DNA of 8,717 bases, from NCBI GenBank assembly GCA_025928735.1, contig JAICIW010000069.1, positions 1 to 8,717 on the forward strand, given 5' to 3'. Within the stretch, counting starts at the first letter, position 1; each line of letters starts with the position of its first letter. This document shows positions 1 to 6,545 of the stretch, piece after piece. A program made the position numbers and the translations under genes. A model generated the notes under the pieces. That model was not told the origin of the DNA, did not search any database, and saw only the letters and a list, made by a program, of their open reading frames with translations. The DNA is from Rhodanobacteraceae bacterium. GTDB taxonomy: Bacteria; Pseudomonadota; Gammaproteobacteria; Xanthomonadales; Rhodanobacteraceae.

Positions 1-1
1 C

Positions 2-148
2 GCGAACCTGCCGCGCAACCCGTTCTTCATCGCCAACACGCTGTTGCGCGACCGTTGCGACGGCCACGATCTCGACTGCCGCAATGCGGCGCTGCGCGAC
101 TCGTACCGCGCGTATGTGTTCGGGAACCTGCATGACCTTGCCGATTGA
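2..148 (+). CDS. 3' end of an unrecognised protein (5' end outside the window)
   Basis: An open frame enters the window at base 2 and ends at TGA 146-148, giving the last 48 residues of a protein. The codons end almost always in G or C, as in the neighbouring genes, so this looks like a real coding tail and not chance. The tail is hydrophilic and contains NPFFIANTLL, a Cys pair spaced as in RCDGHDLDC, and ends in FGNLHDLAD. I do not recognise the family. In many gammaproteobacteria lpxB precedes rnhB, but this tail does not resemble the LpxB C-terminus as I know it. The stop codon overlaps the preferred rnhB start by 17 bases, so the two genes are probably cotranscribed and may be translationally coupled. 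Confidence 0.6.
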   Translation, partial: ANLPRNPFFIANTLLRDRCDGHDLDCRNAALRDSYRAYVFGNLHDLAD

Positions 149-818
149 CGACGCCGGTATCTTCGCCACGCTGCCGCGGCACAGACTGCGGCGCTGGCCG
201 GATGTCGGCGACCTCGCGGGCGTGGACGAGGCGGGCTGCGCGCCATTGGCCGGACCCGTGGTGGTCGCGGCGGTGATCCTCGATCCCGCACGTCGCATCA
301 ACGGACTTGACGATTCCAAGGTGCTGTCCGCACCCGTCCGCGAAAAACTGTACGAACGGATCACTGCGCGCGCGTACGCATGGAGCGTGGTGGCCGTAGG
401 CGTCGAAGAGATCGACCGCATCAACATCTATCACGCGCGCATGGCCGGCATGGTGCGCGCGCTGGAACGTCTTGCGCATGCGCCGGCATTCGCATTGATC
501 GACGGCGATCGACTCCCTCGCCTGCTGCCCTGCCCCGCGCGTGCGTTGGTGGGTGGTGATGCGCTGGCGCCGGCCATCAGCGCCGCGTCGATCATAGCCA
601 AGGTCACCCGAGACCGCATGATGCGGGAGATGGACGCGCGCTGGCCCGGCTACGGATTCGCCCAGCACAAGGGTTATCCCACTCCGAGCCACCGCGAGGC
701 GCTGCAGCGCCTGGGGCCGTGTCCCGAACATCGGCGCAGCTTCGGGCCGGTGCGGGCGGTGTGCGCGGAAGAACAGGCGCCGATGCCCGTCCAGGCGGAA
801 CTCCTGAACCCGTTGTAA
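132..818 (+). CDS. rnhB: Ribonuclease HII
   Basis: RNase HII (228 aa) is a cytoplasmic endonuclease that cuts the RNA strand of RNA-DNA hybrids and starts ribonucleotide excision repair. The four acidic metal ligands are present: D32 and E33 in AGVDEAG, D124 in ALIDGD, and D161 in IIAKVTRD. The C-terminal block HKGYPTPSHREAL followed by GPCPEHRRSF is typical and keeps the conserved Tyr (Y182). One oddity is clear: the GRG motif just after the first Asp-Glu pair reads Gly-Cys-Ala (residues 35-37). In the family this loop contacts the RNA-DNA junction, so specificity or activity may be altered. I chose ATG 132 because it gives the usual length; in-frame ATGs at 84 and 114 would add an Arg/Cys-rich tail with no family match. 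No strong ribosome binding site is visible; translation may be coupled to the overlapping upstream gene. Gene identity is very secure. Confidence 0.95.
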   Translation: MTLPIDDAGIFATLPRHRLRRWPDVGDLAGVDEAGCAPLAGPVVVAAVILDPARRINGLDDSKVLSAPVREKLYERITARAYAWSVVAVGVEEIDRINIYHARMAGMVRALERLAHAPAFALIDGDRLPRLLPCPARALVGGDALAPAISAASIIAKVTRDRMMREMDARWPGYGFAQHKGYPTPSHREALQRLGPCPEHRRSFGPVRAVCAEEQAPMPVQAELLNPL

Positions 819-838
819 TGATTCGCGCGGCTTGCGTC

Positions 839-917
839 GTTGGGCTTCACCGCGTTCAGCCCAACCTACGAGGCTTGTGTAGGTTGGGCTGACCGGGCTT
901 CATCCGGGAAGTCCAAC
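839..917. repeat. Two REP palindromes with GTAG ends facing each other
   Basis: The first palindrome is GTTGGGCT (839-846), an 11-base loop, AGCCCAAC (858-865) and then CTAC (866-869). The second is GTAG (879-882), GTTGGGCT (883-890), a 19-base loop and the imperfect arm AGTCCAAC (910-917). GTAG plus an adjacent hairpin is the layout of REP elements mobilised by RAYT transposases, including the GTAG repeats of Stenotrophomonas. The inner parts also pair: 856-869 and 879-892 form a perfect 14-bp inverted repeat with a 9-base loop, which could form a strong hairpin in RNA downstream of rnhB. No T-run follows, so it is not a canonical intrinsic terminator. The same REP occurs after tilS, with the opposite orientation of the two halves. 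No RAYT gene is in the window. Confidence 0.8.
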
Positions 918-960
918 ATATCCCCTGCACGGCGCCGCGACGTGCGGCCTAGCGGGCACG

Positions 961-998
961 CTGTCAAGCTTGCCGCACCCGCGTGGCGACAATACGCT
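961..998 (+). promoter_or_regulatory. Possible dnaE promoter (weak)
   Basis: GACAAT at 988-993 matches four of six positions of a sigma-70 -10 box and lies 29 bases before the dnaE start. TTGCCG (970-975) resembles a -35 box but pairs at 17 bases only with the poorer box TACGCT (993-998). A promoter for dnaE would make sense because REP hairpins separate it from rnhB, but the match is weak. Confidence 0.2.
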
Positions 999-1022
999 TG
1001 CACGGTTACCACGAACCTCGTC

Positions 1023-4000
1023 ATGCCGATCCGCTACGTCCACCTGCGCACCCACAGCGAATATTCGCTGCGCGACTCGACCATCCGCATTCCGGAAAAA
1101 CCGGAATATGGCGATCCAGCCAAGGCCAAGCAGGCGAATCTGGTCAGCCGCGCGGTGGAACTGGGGCTGCCGGCGCTGGCGCTGACGGACGATTCCAATC
1201 TGTTCGCGCAGATCAAGTTCTACCGCGCCGCGGAAAAAGCCGGCATCAAGCCGATCGTCGGCTGTGATGTCTGGATCGCCAATCCCGACGACCCGACGCG
1301 TCCCGATCGCCTCACGCTGCTATGCCGCGACCACGCGGGTTATCTCAACCTCACGCGCCTGATCTCGCGTGGCTGGCTGGAAGGCCAGCATGCAGGCCGC
1401 GCGCAGTTGCAAGCAGATTGGCTGGATGGCGCCACCGGCGGCCTGTTCGCGATCGCGGGCCGCGACAGCGCCTGTGGACGGTTGCTGGTCGCGCAACGCG
1501 AATACGATGCGCAACTCACCCTCGATTCCTTGCGCCGCCATTTCGGTGACGGCCTGTATGTCGAAATCACCCGCACGCAGCGCGAAGGCGAGGATGCCTT
1601 CAACGCCCACGCGCTGCAGCTTGCATCGCGGCTCGACTTGCCGGTGCTGGCCACCAACGACGTGCGCTATCTGGATGCCGACGACTTCGAGGCGCACGAG
1701 GCACGCGTGTGCATCCAGCAGGGCTACCAACTTTCCGATCCGCGCCGACCGCACGAGTATTCGACCGAACAATGGTTGAAACCGGCCGACACGATGGCGG
1801 AACGGTTCGCCGATCTTCCCGAGGTGCTGGACAACACGGTCGAACTCGCCAAGCGCTGCAACCTCGAACTCTCGTTCGGCACGTATTACCTGCCCGCGTT
1901 TCCGGTGCCCGCGAAGGAAACGCTGGAATCGTGGATCGGAAACCAGTCGCGCGAAGGCCTCGAACAACGCCTCGCCGAAAGCGGCGTGGCCGAGGGCCAC
2001 ATGCGCGAAGACTACACATCGCGCCTCGAACTGGAACTGGACGTGATCGGCAAGATGGGCTTCGCCGGCTACTTCCTGATCGTGTCCGACTTCATCCGCT
2101 GGGCCAAGTCGCGTAATATTCCGGTCGGGCCGGGCCGCGGTTCGGGCGCGGGCTCGGTGGTGGCGTGGTGCCTCAAGATCACCGATCTCGATCCGCTGCG
2201 TTTCGGCCTGCTGTTCGAACGCTTCCTCAACCCCGAACGCGTGTCGATGCCCGACTTCGACGTCGACTTCTGCATGGAACGCCGCGACGAGGTGATCGCG
2301 TACGTCGCCGACAAGTACGGCCGCGACCAAGTCAGCCAGATCATCACTTACGGTTCGATGGCGGCGAAAGCCGTGCTGCGCGACTGCGGCCGCGTGCTCG
2401 GCATGCCGTACGGCCAGGTCGACAGGATCGCGAAATTGATCCCGCGCATGCCGCTGGACCTGACGCTCTCCGACGCGTTGGGCCTCAGCGAAAAATCGAA
2501 GAAGGAGCCCGATCGCGTGGTGCGCGAGTTCTGCGAGGGGTACCAGCAGGATGACGAAGCGCGCACGCTGATCGACCTCGCGCTGAAGCTGGAGGGCCTG
2601 ACCCGCAACGCCGGCAAACATGCGGGCGGCGTGGTGATCGCGCCGACGCCGCTGACCGATTTCGCGCCGCTGTATTCGGAACCGGGCGGCGCCGGTGTCG
2701 TGACCCAGTACGACAAGAACGACGTCGAAACCGTGGGGCTGGTGAAATTCGACTTCCTCGGGCTGCGCACGCTCACGATCATCGATTGGGCGGTGAAGGC
2801 CATCAACGCCCGCCGCGCGCAAACCGGCGAGGAACCGCTCGACATCGCCGCGCTGCCGCTCGACGACCCCGCGGTCTTCAAGCTGTTTCGCGAAGCGCGT
2901 ACCGGCGCCGTGTTCCAGTTCGAAAGCGCGGGCATGCAGCGGCTGCTGAAGGATGCCAAACCCGATCGCTTCGAGGACCTGATCGCGCTCAACTCGCTGT
3001 TCCGTCCGGGCCCGATGGACCTGATCCCGAGCTACGTCGCGCGCAAGCACGGCCGCGAGAAGGTGACCTACCCCGATCCGCGCGTCGAACCCGTGCTCAA
3101 CGAAACCTTCGGCATCATGGTGTACCAGGAGCAGGTAATGCAGATGGCGCAGATCGTCGGCGGCTATTCGCTCGGCGGCGCCGACCTGCTGCGACGCGCG
3201 ATGGGCAAGAAGGTGCCGGCCGAGATGGCCAAGCACCGCGGCATCTTCCGCGATGGCGCGATGCAGAACGGCGTCGAGGAAAGAAAGGCCGACGCGATCT
3301 TCGACCAGATGGAAAAGTTCGCGGGCTACGGCTTCAACAAGTCGCACGCCGCCGCGTATTCGCTGGTCGCCTATCAGACGGCCTGGTTGAAAACACACTA
3401 CCCCGCCGAATTCATGGCCGCCACGATGTCGTCCGACATGGACGCCACCGACAAGCTGGTGCAGTTCATCGAAGACGCGCGCGGCATCGGACTTTCCATA
3501 TTGCCACCCGACGTGAACGCGTCGGACTACCACTTCGTGGCGATACCCGGCGACGGGCCGAAAACGCACGACGCGATCCGCTACGGCCTCGGCGCGATCA
3601 AGGGCGTGGGCCGCGCGGTGTGCGAAGCCATCGTGGCGGCGCGCACCGCGGGTGGGGCATTCCGCGATCTGGCGGACTTCTGCGCGCGCATGGATTCGGG
3701 CAAGTTGAACAAGCGTGTGTTCGAAGCGCTGATCCAGTCGGGCGCGATGGATTCGCTGGGCGCCAATCGCGCCACGTTGACCGCGCAATTGCCGGAAGCG
3801 GTGAAGGCCGCCGAGCAAAGCCTGCGCGATCGCGAAGCCGGACAGAACGACATGTTCGGCGCCGCGCTGGCGCCGGTCGCGACGGTTTCCATCGCGACGC
3901 CACAGCAGCCACCGTGGACGCTGGAACGCAAGCTCGCGGGCGAGCGCGCCACCCTCGGTCATTATCTTTCCGGCCATCCGACCGATCCCTGGCGCGAGGT

Positions 4001-4619
4001 GCTCGCACAACTTGCGAGTTGCCCCATCGGCGACATCGCGGATCGCTACGAGCCCCCCCCGCCACGCGGCGGTGACGACGACGACAACCGCTGGCGCCGC
4101 CCGCCCGAAACACCGTGGGCCATTGCCGGCATGATCATGAAGATGCGTCGCCGCGGCGACACCGGTGCTGCGGTACGCATCGAGGACTGGAGCGGCGCGA
4201 TCGAAGTCAATTTTTTCCGCGAGGCAATGCAGCAATACGCACCGCTTTTGCAGCCCGACGCCATCCTGGTCATCGAAGGCGGCCTCGCTCTCGACGACTT
4301 CAGCGGCGAACTTGCGATCCGCGCACGCCGTGCATGGACGCTGGACGAAGCCTGCGAAGCCGGCACGCGCGTATTGCGTGTCGGCGTCAACGGCATCGAT
4401 GCCGGGTTCGTCAACACCTTCAAGCGCGCGCTCGCGGGCCATTGTGGCGGCCGAACGCCACTGCTGCTCACCGGCTATCGCAATGCGACCGGCAGCGCCG
4501 ATCTTCGCCTCGGCGACGACTGGCGCGTCAAGGTCAGCACCAACCTTCTGCGCAGCCTTGCAGAGGTGCCGGGCATCAAGTCCGTGCAGCCCTCGCTGTC
4601 GCGTCCCGCCGCCTCCTGA
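1023..4619 (+). CDS. dnaE: DNA polymerase III subunit alpha
   Basis: DnaE (1198 aa) is the catalytic subunit of the replicative polymerase and extends primers at the fork as part of the holoenzyme. It starts with a PHP domain (HLRTHSEYSL at residues 7-16). The C-family polymerase centre follows: GPGRGSGAGSVVAW, then PDFDVDFCMERRDE with the catalytic Asps D413 and D415, and VKFDFLGLRTLT with D577. RNAGKHAGGVVIA, LFRPGPMDLIPSYV and GYGFNKSHAAAYS are typical family blocks. A helix-hairpin-helix (GLGAIKGVGRAV), the beta-clamp motif QNDMF (941-945), an OB-fold (from AIAGMIMKMRRRG) and a C-terminal tau-binding region complete the usual order. I chose ATG 1023 because the open frame upstream back to TTG 840 runs through REP sequence and has no family match. 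The PHP domain has about 14 extra residues (EKPEYGDPAKAKQA) compared with E. coli, and a PPPPRGGDDDD loop lies before the OB-fold. Identity is certain. Confidence 0.98.
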   Translation: MPIRYVHLRTHSEYSLRDSTIRIPEKPEYGDPAKAKQANLVSRAVELGLPALALTDDSNLFAQIKFYRAAEKAGIKPIVGCDVWIANPDDPTRPDRLTLLCRDHAGYLNLTRLISRGWLEGQHAGRAQLQADWLDGATGGLFAIAGRDSACGRLLVAQREYDAQLTLDSLRRHFGDGLYVEITRTQREGEDAFNAHALQLASRLDLPVLATNDVRYLDADDFEAHEARVCIQQGYQLSDPRRPHEYSTEQWLKPADTMAERFADLPEVLDNTVELAKRCNLELSFGTYYLPAFPVPAKETLESWIGNQSREGLEQRLAESGVAEGHMREDYTSRLELELDVIGKMGFAGYFLIVSDFIRWAKSRNIPVGPGRGSGAGSVVAWCLKITDLDPLRFGLLFERFLNPERVSMPDFDVDFCMERRDEVIAYVADKYGRDQVSQIITYGSMAAKAVLRDCGRVLGMPYGQVDRIAKLIPRMPLDLTLSDALGLSEKSKKEPDRVVREFCEGYQQDDEARTLIDLALKLEGLTRNAGKHAGGVVIAPTPLTDFAPLYSEPGGAGVVTQYDKNDVETVGLVKFDFLGLRTLTIIDWAVKAINARRAQTGEEPLDIAALPLDDPAVFKLFREARTGAVFQFESAGMQRLLKDAKPDRFEDLIALNSLFRPGPMDLIPSYVARKHGREKVTYPDPRVEPVLNETFGIMVYQEQVMQMAQIVGGYSLGGADLLRRAMGKKVPAEMAKHRGIFRDGAMQNGVEERKADAIFDQMEKFAGYGFNKSHAAAYSLVAYQTAWLKTHYPAEFMAATMSSDMDATDKLVQFIEDARGIGLSILPPDVNASDYHFVAIPGDGPKTHDAIRYGLGAIKGVGRAVCEAIVAARTAGGAFRDLADFCARMDSGKLNKRVFEALIQSGAMDSLGANRATLTAQLPEAVKAAEQSLRDREAGQNDMFGAALAPVATVSIATPQQPPWTLERKLAGERATLGHYLSGHPTDPWREVLAQLASCPIGDIADRYEPPPPRGGDDDDNRWRRPPETPWAIAGMIMKMRRRGDTGAAVRIEDWSGAIEVNFFREAMQQYAPLLQPDAILVIEGGLALDDFSGELAIRARRAWTLDEACEAGTRVLRVGVNGIDAGFVNTFKRALAGHCGGRTPLLLTGYRNATGSADLRLGDDWRVKVSTNLLRSLAEVPGIKSVQPSLSRPAAS

Positions 4620-4630
4620 ACGGGCGCCGG

Positions 4631-4636
4631 TATAAT
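4631..4636 (+). promoter_or_regulatory. Candidate -10 box of an accA promoter
   Basis: A perfect TATAAT stands in the 45-base gap between dnaE and accA, ending 28 bases before the accA ATG. Such an AT-rich hexamer is rare by chance in this GC-rich sequence. No good -35 box lies at 16-18 bases upstream, where the sequence is still dnaE coding. It would let accA be expressed independently of dnaE. This is inferred from the motif alone. Confidence 0.45.
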
Positions 4637-4664
4637 CGCCGCTTCGCCGGATCAGACGCAGCGA

Positions 4665-5621
4665 ATGAACCCCAATTTCCTCGATTTCGAGCAGCCGATC
4701 GCCGAGCTGGAAGACAAGCTGCGCGAACTGACCACGGCGGGTCGAGACAACGCCATCGACGTCGATGACGAGGTCGGCAAGCTGCGCTCGAAGCTGCGCA
4801 GCAAGACCGCCGAGATCTTCCGCGATCTTTCGCCGTGGCAGATCACGCAACTGTCGCGCCATCCCGGGCGCCCCTACACCCACGATTACGTCGCGGTGAT
4901 CTGCGACGAATTCCACGAGTTGGCGGGCGATCGGATGTACGCCGACGACGCGGCCATCGTCGGCGGCCTGGCGCGCATCATCGGGCGCCCGGTAATGGTG
5001 ATCGGCCACCAGAAGGGCCGCGACATCAAGTCCAAGGTGCGCCGCAACTTCGGTATGCCGCGTCCCGAAGGCTATCGCAAGGCACTGCGCCTGATGGAGA
5101 TGGCCGAACGTTTCGGCCTGCCGATCCTCACCTTCATCGACACGCCCGGCGCCTATCCGGGCGTCGGAGCCGAAGAGCGCGGCCAGAGCGAAGCCATCGC
5201 GCGCAATCTCGAAGTCATGGCCGAATTGAAGGTGCCGATCGTGTGCACCGTGATCGGCGAAGGCGGTTCCGGTGGCGCGCTTGCGATCGGCGTCGGCGAC
5301 CGCGTCAACATGCTGCAGTATTCGACCTATTCCGTGATCTCGCCCGAGGGTTGCGCGTCGATCCTGTGGAAGAACGCCGGCCGCGCCAAGGACGCCGCGG
5401 AAGCGCTGGGCCTGACTGCGCCGCGCCTCAAGGAACTCGGCCTGATCGACAAGATCATCCGCGAACCCACCGGCGGCGCGCACCGCAACCCGCGTTCCAT
5501 GGCGATCCGCCTGAAGGCGGTGCTGTTGAACGAACTCGACGAACTGCAGGCGTTGCCGGTGGAACAACTGCTCGAACAACGCTACCAGCGCCTGCGCGGT
5601 TACGGCGCGTACCAGGACTGA
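4665..5621 (+). CDS. accA: Acetyl-CoA carboxylase carboxyltransferase subunit alpha
   Basis: AccA (318 aa, the usual length) pairs with AccD to move the carboxyl group from biotinylated BCCP to acetyl-CoA, making malonyl-CoA for fatty-acid synthesis in the cytoplasm. The N-terminal helix FLDFEQPIAELEDKL is typical. The crotonase-fold core contains GHQKGRDIKSKVRRNFGMP (114-132), FIDTPGAYPGVGAEERGQ (157-174) and the glycine-rich GEGGSGGALAIGVGD (198-212), which contributes to the oxyanion-stabilising site in this family. SPEGCASILWK and the C-terminal EPTGGAHRNP are also present. I see no zinc ribbon, as expected because that belongs to AccD. It lies 45 bases after dnaE, the same order as in E. 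coli, with a TATAAT box in the gap. No ribosome binding site stands out before ATG 4665. Nothing is broken or missing. Confidence 0.98.
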   Translation: MNPNFLDFEQPIAELEDKLRELTTAGRDNAIDVDDEVGKLRSKLRSKTAEIFRDLSPWQITQLSRHPGRPYTHDYVAVICDEFHELAGDRMYADDAAIVGGLARIIGRPVMVIGHQKGRDIKSKVRRNFGMPRPEGYRKALRLMEMAERFGLPILTFIDTPGAYPGVGAEERGQSEAIARNLEVMAELKVPIVCTVIGEGGSGGALAIGVGDRVNMLQYSTYSVISPEGCASILWKNAGRAKDAAEALGLTAPRLKELGLIDKIIREPTGGAHRNPRSMAIRLKAVLLNELDELQALPVEQLLEQRYQRLRGYGAYQD

Positions 5622-5782
5622 GCCGATACCGGTGGGATGAATCCTCAAACCGATTCCGGATTCGGGCCTGCGATCCGCTCCGGAACGACCAGCAGCGTCG
5701 GCGCTGACCTTCAGCGACTGGTGCCAGCCCCGGTGAGTCACGCGTTGCGCCGTCGCGCTACCATCGACGCATCCGCCGCGAT

Positions 5783-5786
5783 GGAG
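5783..5786 (+). promoter_or_regulatory. Ribosome binding site fixing the start of the NYN gene
   Basis: GGAG lies six bases before ATG 5793. This supports 5793 over the in-frame ATGs at 5637 and 5781, the latter overlapping this site. Residues encoded upstream of 5793 show no family resemblance. Confidence 0.55.
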
Positions 5787-5792
5787 TCGCCC

Positions 5793-6542
5793 ATGGCCAA
5801 CGAATCCGCCGCCAAGCTCGCCGTCCTGATCGACGCCGACAATGCGCAGCCGTCGCTGCTCGATGCGCTGCTCGCGGAAATCGCCAAGTACGGAACCGCG
5901 CACGTCAAGCGTGCCTACGGCGATTGGACCGACACTCACCTGAAAAGCTGGAAGGAGACGCTGCTGAAGCAGTCGATCCAGCCGATGCAGCAGTTTGGCT
6001 ACACGCGCGGCAAGAATTCCACGGATTCCGCGCTGATCATCGATGCCATGGACCTGCTGTATTCCGGGCGCTTCGACGGCTTCTGCATCGTGTCCAGCGA
6101 CAGCGACTTCACGCGGCTGGCCGGGCGCTTGCGCGAATCCGGACTGATCGTGTACGGCTTCGGCGAACGCAAGACGCCGGAGCCGTTCGTCGCCGCGTGC
6201 GACAAGTTCGTGTATGTCGAGAATCTGTCCGGCAAACCCGACGAACCCACCCCGCAAAAGCCCCGCACGGCGGCGCAGTTGAAGCAGGATGCCGCGCTGG
6301 TCAACCTGCTGCGCAACGCGGTGGAGGCCGCCTCCGATGACGAAGGCTGGGCCGGCCTCGGACCGGTCGGCTCGATCATCAGCAAGCAGCGTCCCGACTT
6401 CGACGCACGCAGCTATGGCTATGGCAAGCTGAGTAACCTGATCACTGCGACGACGCTGTTCGACATCGAGCGGCGCAGTGCCGGAGAAGGCCGCGCCAAG
6501 ACCATCCACGTCCGCAATCGCGCAAAATCCGGCAAGGGCTGA
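5793..6542 (+). CDS. NYN-domain protein with C-terminal LOTUS/OST-HTH domain, probable ribonuclease
   Basis: This 249-aa protein has an N-terminal NYN (PIN-like, DUF88) nuclease domain, about residues 8-145. The acidic cluster expected for metal binding is there: D14 and D16 with N17 in VLIDADN, D78 in KNSTDSALIIDAMDLL (also D84), and D103 and D105 in IVSSDSDFTRLAGRLRE. A linker rich in Pro, Lys and Gln (about 147-163) leads to a second domain (about 165-228) with the LOTUS/OST-HTH pattern: LLRNAVEAA, an acidic GW turn, LGPVGSIISKQRPDFD, then YGYGKLSNLI and LFDIERR. The C-terminus is basic. Proteins of this architecture are widespread in bacteria and are thought to bind and cut RNA, but the bacterial substrate is not established to my knowledge. 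It sits between accA and tilS, and tilS begins three bases after its stop, so the two are probably cotranscribed. This suggests, but does not show, a link to tRNA or RNA metabolism. Confidence 0.85.
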   Translation: MANESAAKLAVLIDADNAQPSLLDALLAEIAKYGTAHVKRAYGDWTDTHLKSWKETLLKQSIQPMQQFGYTRGKNSTDSALIIDAMDLLYSGRFDGFCIVSSDSDFTRLAGRLRESGLIVYGFGERKTPEPFVAACDKFVYVENLSGKPDEPTPQKPRTAAQLKQDAALVNLLRNAVEAASDDEGWAGLGPVGSIISKQRPDFDARSYGYGKLSNLITATTLFDIERRSAGEGRAKTIHVRNRAKSGKG

Positions 6543-6545
6543 ACT

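Noticed and set aside
840..1022. N-terminal extension of DnaE from TTG 840
   Set aside because: It would translate REP sequence and non-conserved residues; family similarity begins at MPIRYVHLRTHSEYS (ATG 1023).
2786..4075. 429-codon plus-strand frame inside dnaE
   Set aside because: An Arg/Gly-rich shadow frame, expected in GC-rich coding DNA and fully overlapped by DnaE.
5654..5685. TTCCGGA/TCCGGAA inverted repeat after accA as a terminator
   Set aside because: Only 7 bp with an 18-base loop and no T-run, and each arm is itself nearly palindromic.
5637..5792. Longer NYN protein starting at 5637
   Set aside because: The 52 extra residues look like translated non-coding sequence, and GGAG at 5783-5786 favours 5793.
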